A stretch of 62,718 bases of DNA from assembly GCA_035716025.1 (NCBI GenBank), contig DASTKH010000007.1:1-62718 (forward strand), in the 5' to 3' direction. The notes beneath the pieces were generated by a model, which was given only the letters and a program-made list of their open reading frames with translations, did no database searches and had not been told where the DNA came from. Position numbers and translations under genes: made by a program. This DNA is from JADGHE01 sp035716025. GTDB lineage: Bacteria; Pseudomonadota; Alphaproteobacteria; Rhizobiales; Xanthobacteraceae. Shown piece by piece: positions 43,913 through 53,898 of this stretch (position 1 is the first letter of the stretch; each line of letters begins with the position of its first letter).

Positions 43913-44095
43913 ATGCATCCGGCCATGCCGCGCGTGCAGTGCCCGGAATGCGGCGGCAAGATGCGCCTCGCGCGGATCGATCCCGATACGAACCCGCATC
44001 GGCGGGCCGACGTGACGACATTCCAGTGTTCCTGCGGCTTCACCTATCGCCCGATCATCGAGCGCATCGAACGCAGGCCGAAGCGCGAGGAGTAA
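43913..44095 (+). CDS. Small zinc-ribbon protein
   Basis: 60-aa protein with Cys-Pro-Glu-Cys (CPECGG, residues 10-15) and a second Cys pair in FQCSCGF (about 42-48), a zinc-ribbon arrangement. The middle is charged and the tail basic (ERIERRPKREE). Possible starts are GTG 43892, ATG 43913 and ATG 43925; 43913 follows GAGCGAGAG. It resembles short metal-ribbon proteins common in Bradyrhizobium relatives. Function unknown. Confidence 0.6.
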   Translation: MHPAMPRVQCPECGGKMRLARIDPDTNPHRRADVTTFQCSCGFTYRPIIERIERRPKREE

Positions 44096-44216
44096 ACGGT
44101 CGGTCGCGCGGGTCGGGCTCCGCCATCTTGGCTGGGCATTGTCTTTCGTACAAAGGGCCGCGGCGAGAGCGCCAGAATGCCGCTCCGGCGAAAAGCGCCG
44201 CACCTTTCGGAACGGC

Positions 44217-45242
44217 TCATGCGACCTGCGTGGCCTTGCTCTCCTTGAAGGCCGGCATCACCTCGCGCGCGAAGACGCGCAGCGCATCGATCGAGGACGT
44301 CACGTCGAGGAGCAAGAGATATTCGATTCCCATCGCCTCGAGCACCTTGATGCGAGCAATGATCTCTTCGGGCGTGCCGATCAGCGCCGCCTCTTCGGTG
44401 GCAATGCGCACGTCCGCGAGCGAGGTCGGAGGCTTGATCGCGGACGGGGGGGCATTCGGATTGGACGAGAGCTGGTGCACCGTGAGGAGGAACTTCGCCC
44501 GCATCTCGTAGGCCCATTCGCGCTCGCGCTGGGTCATCGCGACATGGAGGGCCCGGGTCACCCCCAGCGTTCGCGGGTCGAAGGCCTGACCCATCTTGGC
44601 CAGGGCGTCGCGGTAATAACCGACGCGCTCCCCAAGCATCTGCGGCGTCGCGAGCTGGTCCAACAGCAGGTTGAAGCCGCCTTCCGCGGCGGCCCGGATC
44701 GAGCGCTCGCTCGCGGCGCCGACCCAGAGCGGGGGGTGCGGCTTCTGCACGGGCGGCGGCTCGACGATAATGTTGTCGAAATTCCAGTACTTGCCGTGAT
44801 GGGAGAAGCGCTCGGTGGAGGTCCAGGCCTTGCGGATCACTTCGATGGATTCTGCGTACCGTTCGCTGCCTTCGTCGAACGGCATGCAGAAGCCGGCATA
44901 TTCCGAGTAGCGATAGCCGCGGCCGATTCCGAGATCGAGGCGTCCGCCTGAAACGAGGTCGACAGTCGCGGCCTGTTCGGCAAGCAACACAGGATTGTGC
45001 CAAGGCAGCACGGTCACGGCGGTGCCGAGACGCATTTTCTTCGTTCGGGCCGCGAGATAGGCGAGGAAGGTAAGGGTCGCTGACACCTGGGCCATGCCGG
45101 TGAAATGGTGCTCGACCAGGAAGACGCTCTCGAATCCCAGTTCCTCCGCCTCGACCACGTAGTCGATGAATTCGCTGTAGATTTGGCTGTCATTGCCTTG
45201 GGTGGCCTTCGCGGTCGCGCCCCCGAACAGACCAAAGCGCAT
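44217..45242 (-). CDS. LLM-class luciferase-like monooxygenase
   Basis: 341-aa bacterial-luciferase-like enzyme (TIM barrel). Features: MRFGLFGGA, ELGFESVFLVEHHFTGMAQVSATLTFLAYLAARTKKMRLGTAVTVLPWHNPVLLAEQAATVDLVSGGR broken by the expected variable loops, then DLGIGRGYR. It uses FMNH2 or F420H2; the short form and this N-terminal pattern are common in unassigned alpha-proteobacterial members. ATG 45242 follows GAGGAGAGGACG. No reductase is adjacent. Substrate unknown. Confidence 0.88.
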   Translation of the reverse strand: MRFGLFGGATAKATQGNDSQIYSEFIDYVVEAEELGFESVFLVEHHFTGMAQVSATLTFLAYLAARTKKMRLGTAVTVLPWHNPVLLAEQAATVDLVSGGRLDLGIGRGYRYSEYAGFCMPFDEGSERYAESIEVIRKAWTSTERFSHHGKYWNFDNIIVEPPPVQKPHPPLWVGAASERSIRAAAEGGFNLLLDQLATPQMLGERVGYYRDALAKMGQAFDPRTLGVTRALHVAMTQREREWAYEMRAKFLLTVHQLSSNPNAPPSAIKPPTSLADVRIATEEAALIGTPEEIIARIKVLEAMGIEYLLLLDVTSSIDALRVFAREVMPAFKESKATQVA

Positions 45243-45552
45243 CGTCCTCTCCTCACTGGTCGCGCCTCGCGCGTTCCGCGCCCTTTGTAACTTCATTTGG
45301 CAAGACCGCGAAGCCGCGGCGCTGCGGAACCCCGGGGCCAAATCGCCGCGCCGCGGCCTCGACCGTGTTTCGGGACGTGCGCAATGCGTCGTCGCCTTGC
45401 GCGCGCGGAATCCGCCACTGACACGAAAAATCGCTTCGCATTTGAAGGCTTTCGCTAACGTCCTGATTAAATCAAGAGTTGCAATATGTCCATGCACAAG
45501 CAAAGCGAGTTTGCTTTGAGCCCTTATTGAAAACCGCGCATAGGAGAAATGC
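45243..45552. promoter_or_regulatory. AT-richer promoter region of the acidic protein gene, with hairpin
   Basis: 310 nt between divergent genes. Its last 130 nt are only about 43% G+C, far below the flanks, and should hold the promoter for the gene at 45553. A perfect 7-bp hairpin (AAGCAAA, loop GCGAG, TTTGCTT) lies at 45498-45516, about 36 nt before the ATG. TTGAAG at 45442 with GATTAA 17 nt later is a weak promoter match. Confidence 0.5.
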
Positions 45553-46455
45553 ATGCCGCGTTTGTTGGGTGGATTGGGCGGTCTCGGCGGGTTGCTCGGA
45601 CGTGGCGGCCAAGGAAACGGGGCCGGTCCGGCGCAGCTCCTGGGTCAGGTGCTCGATGCGGTTTCCGGCGCCGGGGATGGCATTCGCGCTGTCCTTCCCC
45701 AGGCCGATGCGGGCATTGACGTCGTGGACAATGTGCTTCGCGCCACGACGTCGGAGCTTCCGCTGTCCAATGCTTTGTCGCTCGAGGACGTTCTGAACGA
45801 TCCCCTCGGCCAGGTTCCCGACAGCGTGCCGGGACTGGACCTCAGGCCGAGCGAGACGGTGGCCGACGTGGTGGACCGCCTCGGAGTCGTGGGCGATTCG
45901 CTGCCTGTCGGCCCCGGGGAACTGCCGATGTTGCTGGATGAAGTTGGGGACCGGCTCACGCTCGCCGGCGCAGAGATTCTGGGCAGTGGCATCCCGGGAG
46001 ACGGCACGTCGAACGGCCTGTTCAACGGTCATACGACGAACGACGTGGCGCGAAGCGAACCCCTGTCGCTCGACTCCGGCGCGGACGGAACCGACCTCGC
46101 AGTCTTCAGTGGCGGCGGTGGCGACAGCGATGCCCTGTTCGACGCGCGCGTGCTCAGTTTCCAGGCCCCGTCGGACGCGGCGCCTCCCGTCGCGCTCGAA
46201 CTGGGTCCGATCGACGGCGACACGTTCGACATCTCCCTGCTGAGCGGCAAGGCCGGCAGCCAGGGCGTCGGCGACATTCTCGTCGGGCCCGATCTCTGGT
46301 CGCAATCGCCGCTCGTCATCAATGTGCTGCAGGATCCGGATCATCCGACCGCCCACGCGATCGAAATCAACGGCGGTCTACTCGACCCGATCACCGACGG
46401 CACGCTCGCTGACGCGCTCGTCTGGCACCTGTCGGAAGTCGATCTTTTCGGCTGA
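45553..46455 (+). CDS. Acidic, cysteine-free protein of unknown function
   Basis: 300-aa protein that I do not recognise. It contains no cysteine and only one lysine, with about 34 Asp and 10 Glu against about 9 Arg, so it is strongly acidic. The N-terminus is Gly/Leu-rich (MPRLLGGLGGLGGLLGRGG) with no classical signal peptide. Aspartate-rich segments with Gly alternate through the rest (LPQADAGIDVVDNV, SGADGTDLAVFSGGGGDSDALFD). Such composition is typical of proteins sent out by type I secretion, and the C-terminus ends in a hydrophobic-acidic tail (SEVDLFG), but no RTX nonapeptides are seen. AGGAG lies 6 nt before the ATG. Confidence 0.75.
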   Translation: MPRLLGGLGGLGGLLGRGGQGNGAGPAQLLGQVLDAVSGAGDGIRAVLPQADAGIDVVDNVLRATTSELPLSNALSLEDVLNDPLGQVPDSVPGLDLRPSETVADVVDRLGVVGDSLPVGPGELPMLLDEVGDRLTLAGAEILGSGIPGDGTSNGLFNGHTTNDVARSEPLSLDSGADGTDLAVFSGGGGDSDALFDARVLSFQAPSDAAPPVALELGPIDGDTFDISLLSGKAGSQGVGDILVGPDLWSQSPLVINVLQDPDHPTAHAIEINGGLLDPITDGTLADALVWHLSEVDLFG

Positions 46456-46476
46456 ACCCTTGTCCGAGCCCGCAAG

Positions 46477-46505
46477 GCCCGCCGCGATCGCCGTTCGCGG
46501 CGGGC
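46477..46505. terminator. Terminator-like hairpin between convergent genes
   Basis: A perfect 11-bp stem (GCCCGCCGCGA with TCGCGGCGGGC) and a 7-nt loop, between the acidic-protein stop (46455) and the end of the LLM gene (46512). No T-run, so termination could be weak or bidirectional. Confidence 0.5.
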
Positions 46506-46511
46506 GCTCTC

Positions 46512-47864
46512 TCATCCGGCGCTTGCCCGCTCCGCCGTCACCGCCGGAGCAAAAAAGCGGTTTTCCGGTCGCGGCAACCCCAAATTCTCCCGCAACGTGG
46601 CGCCTTCGTATTCGCGGCGGAAAATGCCGCGGCGCTGCAGCTCCGGCACAACCTTGGAGCAGAAGTCCTCGAGCCCTCCGGGCAGATAGGGGAACATGAT
46701 CGTGAAGCCGTCGGAGCCGCCGGTCTCCAGCCATTCCTGCATCTCGTCCGCGATGGTCTGCGGAGTGCCGACCATGGCGAGCCCGGCATAGCCGCCCAGG
46801 CGTTGCGCGAGCTGGCGGACGGTGAGGTTCTCGCGCCTGGCGAGGGCGATCGCGCGCTCGCGTCCGCTCTTCGAGGCGTTCGTCTCGGGGATTTCCGGGA
46901 GCGGCCCGTCAGGATCGAATTTCGAAGCGTCCGTGCCGAGCGCGATCGAGAGCGAGCCGATGGCGTTCGCATAATCGACGAGGCTGTCGAGCCGGGCACG
47001 CTTTTCCCGTGCTTCCTCCACGGTGTCGCCGACCACCACGAAGCACCCGGGCATGATCTTCATATGGTCGGGGTGGCGTCCGATCTTCGCCATCCGTCCT
47101 TTCACGTCGGCATAGAAGGCGCGGCCCGCCTCGAGGTTCGCCTGCGCCGTGAAGACTGCCTCGGCGGTCTCGGCAGCGAGTTGCCGCCCCGCTTCCGAGG
47201 CTCCCGCCTGCACGATCACCGGCCAGCCCTGCACCGGCCGAGCGATGTGGAGCGGGCCGCGCACGGAGAAGTATTTTCCCTTGTGGTCGAGCACGTGCAG
47301 CTTTTCGGGATCGAAATAGATGCCGCGCTCGGCGTCGCGGATGAAGGCGTCGTCGGCCCAGGAATCCCAGAGCCCTGTCACCACGTCGTAGAACTCGCGC
47401 GCTCGTCGATAGCGCTCGCCGTGCTCCATGTGCTCCTCAAGCCCGAAGTTGAGCGCGGCGTCCGGGTTCGAGGTGGTGACGATGTTCCAGCCCGCGCGCC
47501 CGCTGCTGATATGGTCGAGCGAGGCGAACCGGCGTGCCACATGAAAGGGCGCATCGAAAGTCGTCGAAGCGGTCGCAATCAGTCCGAGCCGCTGCGTCGC
47601 CATCGCAAGGGCGGCGAGCAGCGTGAACGGCTCGAACGAGGTGACCGTATGGCTGCGCTTGAGCGCGTCCATCGGCATGTTCAGCACCGCGAGATGGTCG
47701 GCCATGAAAAAGGCGTCGAACTTCGCGCGTTCCAGCGTCTGTGCGAAGCGCACGAGATGCGTCAGGTTGAAGTTGGCATCGGGGTAGGCACCCGGGTAAC
47801 GCCATGCTCCCGTGTGGATGCTGGCCGGGCGCATGAAGGCGCACAGTTTGAGTTGCTTCGGCAT
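46512..47864 (-). CDS. LLM-class FMN-dependent monooxygenase (NtaA/SnaA/DszA family)
   Basis: 450-aa enzyme of the same family as the gene at 37685. It has LKLCAFMRPASIHTGAW at the N-terminus, FDAFFMADHLAVL, ARRFASLDHISSGRAGWNIVTTSNPDAALNFG and PVIVQAGASEAGRQLAAETAEAVF. It would oxygenate a sulfur- or nitrogen-containing organic compound with FMNH2. ATG 47864 follows GAGGGCACC. Upstream, on the opposite strand, is a gene for a small secreted protein. Substrate unknown. Confidence 0.9.
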   Translation of the reverse strand: MPKQLKLCAFMRPASIHTGAWRYPGAYPDANFNLTHLVRFAQTLERAKFDAFFMADHLAVLNMPMDALKRSHTVTSFEPFTLLAALAMATQRLGLIATASTTFDAPFHVARRFASLDHISSGRAGWNIVTTSNPDAALNFGLEEHMEHGERYRRAREFYDVVTGLWDSWADDAFIRDAERGIYFDPEKLHVLDHKGKYFSVRGPLHIARPVQGWPVIVQAGASEAGRQLAAETAEAVFTAQANLEAGRAFYADVKGRMAKIGRHPDHMKIMPGCFVVVGDTVEEAREKRARLDSLVDYANAIGSLSIALGTDASKFDPDGPLPEIPETNASKSGRERAIALARRENLTVRQLAQRLGGYAGLAMVGTPQTIADEMQEWLETGGSDGFTIMFPYLPGGLEDFCSKVVPELQRRGIFRREYEGATLRENLGLPRPENRFFAPAVTAERASAG

Positions 47865-48059
47865 GGTGCCCTCGATTGACTTGGCGGGCGATCGGCGGCG
47901 ATGCGTCGCCTCCCGAGGCGGCGCGCCGGGATTGTCATCCACCCGGTAGGTAGGAGCAAACGGCATGCCCGCCAATGGCCAGGTATTGGGGTCCTGCAAG
48001 CGCAAGCGTACGCTACCGCGCTTTCGTTCGGCTGCTTGATTCGGCAACAGGAGAGACGA

Positions 48060-48422
48060 ATGCGCAGGGGAGTCCTCGTGGGCGGGCTTTTCGCCGCCAT
48101 AGTAACCTTCGGCTTCGGAATGGGGAGTGCCGGCGCCTTCGTGGCGGATGGGCATCTTTCGCGGCTCGGCGGCACAAAGCCGATACCGGTCGCGATGTGC
48201 GGGCATCGCTGTGCGGGTGGGGGTCGCTACATTCCGGGGCCTCCCGCCGTCTGCCGGGAGCATGGTCTGCGCTACTGCGGTCCCTCCCGTGGCCCAACGG
48301 TCGTCTCGCCCATTCCCGGTGTTGGCGTTGTCATCGATCGGCCCCGACGCCGCGAGCATTGTCGCACCGTGACGGTGCGGCGGCCGAACGGGACGGTCCG
48401 CACCACGACCGAGTGCCGCTAA
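48060..48422 (+). CDS. Small secreted Cys-rich protein
   Basis: 120-aa protein with a signal peptide (hydrophobic 4-25, cleavage near SAGA at 26) and six cysteines (47, 51, 65, 73, 101, 119), suggesting disulfides in the periplasm. The C-terminus HCRTVTVRRPNGTVRTTTECR is a short beta-strand-like repeat with Arg/Thr. ATG 48060 follows CAGGAGAGACGA. No known domain. Confidence 0.7.
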   Translation: MRRGVLVGGLFAAIVTFGFGMGSAGAFVADGHLSRLGGTKPIPVAMCGHRCAGGGRYIPGPPAVCREHGLRYCGPSRGPTVVSPIPGVGVVIDRPRRREHCRTVTVRRPNGTVRTTTECR

Positions 48423-48616
48423 GGACAACGCCGCCGCGCTTGTTCTTCGGCGCAGGGACGTTCATCCTCTCCGCAAGCCTCCGCGGCGCGCGGGGAGGGC
48501 GTCGGTTTGCGTTCTCCGGCCGGGGGCGTGGCGCGCCATGGCGGTTGCCCGGGCGCCGGCGCCGGGCCGCGCGGGGGTCTGAAACGACGGGCTTTGCCAC
48601 TGTCCAAGAGAACATG

Positions 48617-50071
48617 ATGAGCGAAACCGCACCAGTGAGGTCACGTCCGGCCGCCGAGGAACTGACGCGCATGGAGGCCCGTGCGGTGGTTGCGCGTCTG
48701 CGCAGCGGGGAGCTGACTCCGCATGATCTGCTTGACGCGCTGCAACAGCGGATCGCTCGCGTCGACCCAACCGTGAATGCCCTGCCGACGCTCTGCTTTG
48801 AGCGTGCGCGGGCGCAGGCCGACCGGCTCGTCGCACGACCGCCGGCCGAGCGCGGGCCGCTCGCAGGCCTGCCGGTCCCGATCAAGGATCTCACCGACGT
48901 CGCAGGCGTGCGGACCACCTACGGCTCGCCGATCTTCGCCGATCACGTGCCGGAAAAATCCAACATCCTCGTCGAGCGGCTGGAGGCGAACGGCGGCATC
49001 GTCTACGCCAAGTCCAACACGCCGGAATTCGGCGCCGGCGCCAACACCTTCAACGAGGTTTTCGGCGCGACGCGCAATCCATGGAACACGTCGCGCTCGG
49101 CCGCCGGCTCTTCGGGCGGTGCCGCGGTCGCGCTTGCGACCGGCATGGCTTGGGTCGCCCACGGCTCCGACATGGGCGGCTCGCTGCGCAACCCGGCAAG
49201 CTTCTGCGGCGTCGTCGGGCTGCGCCCGAGCGTCGGGCGCGTGGCCAAGACGCCCGGGGCTCAGATCGACGGAACCCTGAGCGTCGAAGGCCCGATGGCG
49301 CGCGATGTGGAGGATCTGGCCCTGCTTCTCGACGCAATGTCGGGGGAGCATCCGGCCGATCCGCTTTCGCTGCCGAGCCCGCCCACGTGCTTCCAGGAGG
49401 CGGTGCGGTCCGGCTGGAAGCCGCGTCGCGTCGCTTATTCGCCCGATCTTGGCATTACCCCGGTCGATCCGCAGGTCCGGGCCGTCACGCGCGCCGCCGC
49501 CGAGCGATTGTCACGGGAAGGCATCGCGGTCGAAGAGGCGCACCCGGACTTCTCCGAGGCACACGAATGCTTTCAGACCCTGCGCGCGCTCTCCTTCGCG
49601 GTCTCCCGGGTTAAGCTGCTGCGGCATCATCGCGATTTGCTGAAGCCGGAGGTCGTCTGGAACATTGAGAAAGGGCTTGCGCTGACCGCGGAAGAGATCG
49701 CGCGGGCGCAGGCGCAGCGCGTGACTCTCATGCAGCGCGCGCTTGCCTTTTTCGAGCGCTACGACCTTCTGCTCTGTCCTGCGACGATCGTCACGGCCTT
49801 TCCGGTCGGCGACCGCTATTTGGCGGCCTGCGACGGCCACACATTCGAGACCTATATCGACTGGCTCGCGATCGTTTATGCGATCACCCTCGTATGCTGC
49901 CCGGCCCTTTCACTCCCTTGCGGCTTCGATGGCGAGAAGCTTCCGGTCGGGCTGCAGATCGTCGCGCCTCCGCGCGCGGAAGCCCGCCTTCTTGCGGGCG
50001 CGAAACTGATCGAAGACCTGCTCGGACTGCGAGGCATGACGCCGATCGAGCCCCGGGCGAGGCCCGCCTGA
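48617..50071 (+). CDS. Amidase signature family enzyme
   Basis: 484-aa amidase hydrolysing carboxylic amides. The Ser-cisSer-Lys triad is Lys90 (PVPIKD), Ser165 (SAAGSSGG) and Ser189 (SDMGGSLRNPAS); the spacings of 75 and 24 residues equal those in fatty acid amide hydrolase. Length and the C-terminal FDGEKLPVGLQIVAPP are typical. It could act on short-chain or aryl amides or a peptide amide; GatA is unlikely as gatC and gatB are absent. The start is ATG 48617 (ATG 48614 directly before it), with a weak SD. Confidence 0.92.
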   Translation: MSETAPVRSRPAAEELTRMEARAVVARLRSGELTPHDLLDALQQRIARVDPTVNALPTLCFERARAQADRLVARPPAERGPLAGLPVPIKDLTDVAGVRTTYGSPIFADHVPEKSNILVERLEANGGIVYAKSNTPEFGAGANTFNEVFGATRNPWNTSRSAAGSSGGAAVALATGMAWVAHGSDMGGSLRNPASFCGVVGLRPSVGRVAKTPGAQIDGTLSVEGPMARDVEDLALLLDAMSGEHPADPLSLPSPPTCFQEAVRSGWKPRRVAYSPDLGITPVDPQVRAVTRAAAERLSREGIAVEEAHPDFSEAHECFQTLRALSFAVSRVKLLRHHRDLLKPEVVWNIEKGLALTAEEIARAQAQRVTLMQRALAFFERYDLLLCPATIVTAFPVGDRYLAACDGHTFETYIDWLAIVYAITLVCCPALSLPCGFDGEKLPVGLQIVAPPRAEARLLAGAKLIEDLLGLRGMTPIEPRARPA

Positions 50072-50086
50072 GGCGCACCCGACGGC

Positions 50087-50860
50087 TCACGGCAAGTTCC
50101 ACTGGCAGATGCGATAGCCGGAGGGCCGCAGGAGCACGTCGAGATGGACATGATGCTCGTGGTAACCGTCGGAACCCGGTCCCAGCACGGTCGCGAATCG
50201 GGCGCAGGCGGTTTTCCGCAAGAATTCGCGCAGCCTGCGATCGGAACTTCCGTCGGCCAGCTCCAGTCGTCGGCCATCCGCGAAGATGAAGGCGGTCACA
50301 TCGAGCGCCTCGCCGCGGGCGTGCTGGCTGAGCTTGCCCCCCGCTTGACGGTTGCGGGGGCGGCATTCGAACGAGGCCGCAACTGACACTTCCGCAACTT
50401 GCGGGCGCTCGGATGGTCTCGCGGGCAGCACGTCCTCCCGAAGCCACAGCGCCACAGTTTCCGCAGCGGAACAGCTCAGCAGCGCCGGGGGGCGAATGGC
50501 AATGGGGCGACGGTCCCGCGTCAGCACCGCGGTCAACCGTACCGGGTCGGCGATTCCGCAGCCGGACGGTTCCTGGAACGCCGGAAGCGCTTCCGCAACG
50601 GCGAGAGCCGGCAAGAGCCGGGAGCGGCAGAGACCGTCGGTCCGCGTCGCCGATCCCTCTCGGGCCGGCTCGGGCGCAACCGCATGCGGGCGCGGTCGCG
50701 GCCAGGGAAGCGGCTTCCGCGGCTTTGCCGGCATGCTTCGGGCGTTGGCAGGCGCCGAACGCGCCATGGACAAGGCTGTGCCCGAAAAGGCTGCGGCGCC
50801 CGCGAGCGCGAGGGCCAGGAGGAGGACCCTGCGGGGGAACTTGCGTCCCGTTGGCCACAC
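50087..50860 (-). CDS. Extensin-like family (DUF peptidase-like) envelope protein
   Basis: 257-aa exported protein with an N-terminal hydrophobic segment (about 12-28) then a Pro/Arg-rich stretch, and a C-terminal extensin-like domain: SGCGIADPVRLTAVL, LLSCSAAETVALWL, ASFECRPRN, LSQHARGEALDVTAF, TVLGPGSDGYHEHHVHLDV and ICQ. The HARGEALDV and HHVHLD His/Asp pairs resemble the metal site of VanY/D,D-carboxypeptidases, so a cell-wall role is plausible. No ATG is available; GTG 50860 is chosen, with no clear SD. Convergent with the amidase gene, 15 nt apart. Confidence 0.8.
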   Translation of the reverse strand: MWPTGRKFPRRVLLLALALAGAAAFSGTALSMARSAPANARSMPAKPRKPLPWPRPRPHAVAPEPAREGSATRTDGLCRSRLLPALAVAEALPAFQEPSGCGIADPVRLTAVLTRDRRPIAIRPPALLSCSAAETVALWLREDVLPARPSERPQVAEVSVAASFECRPRNRQAGGKLSQHARGEALDVTAFIFADGRRLELADGSSDRRLREFLRKTACARFATVLGPGSDGYHEHHVHLDVLLRPSGYRICQWNLP

Positions 50861-50926
50861 AGTAAAAGCTTGACGCGGCCGTGGTGCCGCGCGGCGCCGG
50901 CCCAAGAGTTGCGGAGGAGACAAACC

Positions 50927-52567
<1,641 letters not shown>

Positions 52568-52590
52568 CGGCGAAGCGTTCAGGGGACGCC

Positions 52591-53898
52591 ATGAACGTCG
52601 TCGCCGGTTCCGGGGCGTCTCCTCTCGCCGCCGTCCCCTCGATTCCGCCGGCTTCCGCGCCGCCCGCGGACAGCGGAACCGGCCGCTTCCACGGCCGAGA
52701 AGGCGCCTTTTTCGCCCTCCTGGTTCGCGGATCGCTCTTTCTGATGCTGACCCTCGGCATCTATCGCTTCTGGCTGGCGACCGACGTACGGCGCTTCCTG
52801 TGGGGCAATACCGAGATCGCGGGTGACGCCCTGGAATATACCGGGACGGCCAAGGAACTGCTGATCGGCTTCCTCATGGCGGTCGTGCTCCTGCTGCCGG
52901 TCAATGCGCTCATTTTCCTCGCGACTTTCACACCCGGGCTTCTGAAGTTCTCGGGTCTCATCGGGTTCCTGCTGCTCGCGGTCCTAGGGCAGTTCGCGGT
53001 GTTTCGCGCGCGTCGCTATCGGCTCACGCGAACGGTTTTTCGCGGCGTGCGCCTGCATCAGACCGGCTCCGCTTGGGCCTATGCCTTCCGCTCGGTCGTC
53101 TGGTGGCTCGCGATTCTCCTCACGGCGGGGCTCGCTTATCCCTGGGCGACCGCCAATCTCGAACGCTTCAAGATGCGCCATACCCATTACGGCGATCTGA
53201 CCGGGCGCTTCGAGGGATCGGGCACGCGGCTCTTTCTGCGCGGGGTGCTGCTGTGGCTGGTCGTGGTGGTTCCGTTTCTCGCCGCGCTCGTTGCGGCGGT
53301 TGCCGCCGTGGATTGGGAGGCGCTTGCCCGCACCCTCGCCGCGAGCGGCGCCAACGCGCGGCAGCTTTTCGACGAGGCAAGCCCGAGCCTGGCCGCCGCG
53401 ATCGTGTTCGCAAGCGCGGGGATCGGCTGGGCGGTCCTCGCCGCGGCGCTGCTGTACCCGCTGTTCCGCGCGATGACGTTGCGGTGGTGGCTGTCCGGCT
53501 TGCGGCTCGGCGGTGTCCGGGCGGAATCCTGTCTGCGGACCGGCCAAGTCTATGCGCTTTATTTGCGATTTGTCGGTTTTGCGGTGCTGTTTGCAATGGC
53601 CGCAATGATTTTCGCAGGGCTCGTGTTCGGCTTTCTTTCGGCGGCTTCGAAATCGTTTGGAGATTCGCAGACGATCGAAATTCTCTCGACGGCCCTCGGG
53701 CTCGGGGCCTATGTGGCAGTCATGCTGGGCTATTCGGCGATCTATCAGGCGACCGTCGTTATCCGCTTCTGGCGCTTGAGCTTCGAGACCACGGAGCTGT
53801 TCGGCCTGCGCGCGCTCGAGAACGTGAAGGCAGTTGCCGGACCGAGCTCTCCGCTCGGGGAAGGGCTCGCCGACGCGCTCGATGTCGGTGGCCTGTGA
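52591..53898 (+). CDS. DUF898 (YjgN-like) membrane protein
   Basis: 435-aa polytopic inner-membrane protein of the DUF898/YjgN family. It has several hydrophobic segments and repeats of the tryptophan-Arg motif YRFWLATDVRRFLW and ATANLERFKMRHTHYGD, characteristic of the family. The N-terminus (1-35) is Pro/Ser-rich and probably cytosolic. Function unknown. It overlaps the M48 gene by 4 nt (GTGA), so translation is likely coupled. Confidence 0.9.
   Translation: MNVVAGSGASPLAAVPSIPPASAPPADSGTGRFHGREGAFFALLVRGSLFLMLTLGIYRFWLATDVRRFLWGNTEIAGDALEYTGTAKELLIGFLMAVVLLLPVNALIFLATFTPGLLKFSGLIGFLLLAVLGQFAVFRARRYRLTRTVFRGVRLHQTGSAWAYAFRSVVWWLAILLTAGLAYPWATANLERFKMRHTHYGDLTGRFEGSGTRLFLRGVLLWLVVVVPFLAALVAAVAAVDWEALARTLAASGANARQLFDEASPSLAAAIVFASAGIGWAVLAAALLYPLFRAMTLRWWLSGLRLGGVRAESCLRTGQVYALYLRFVGFAVLFAMAAMIFAGLVFGFLSAASKSFGDSQTIEILSTALGLGAYVAVMLGYSAIYQATVVIRFWRLSFETTELFGLRALENVKAVAGPSSPLGEGLADALDVGGL

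Noticed and set aside
45450..45475. CtrA-like TTAA-N7-TTAA site before the acidic protein gene
   Set aside because: Only CTAA-N8-TTAA is present; spacing and first half differ from the consensus.
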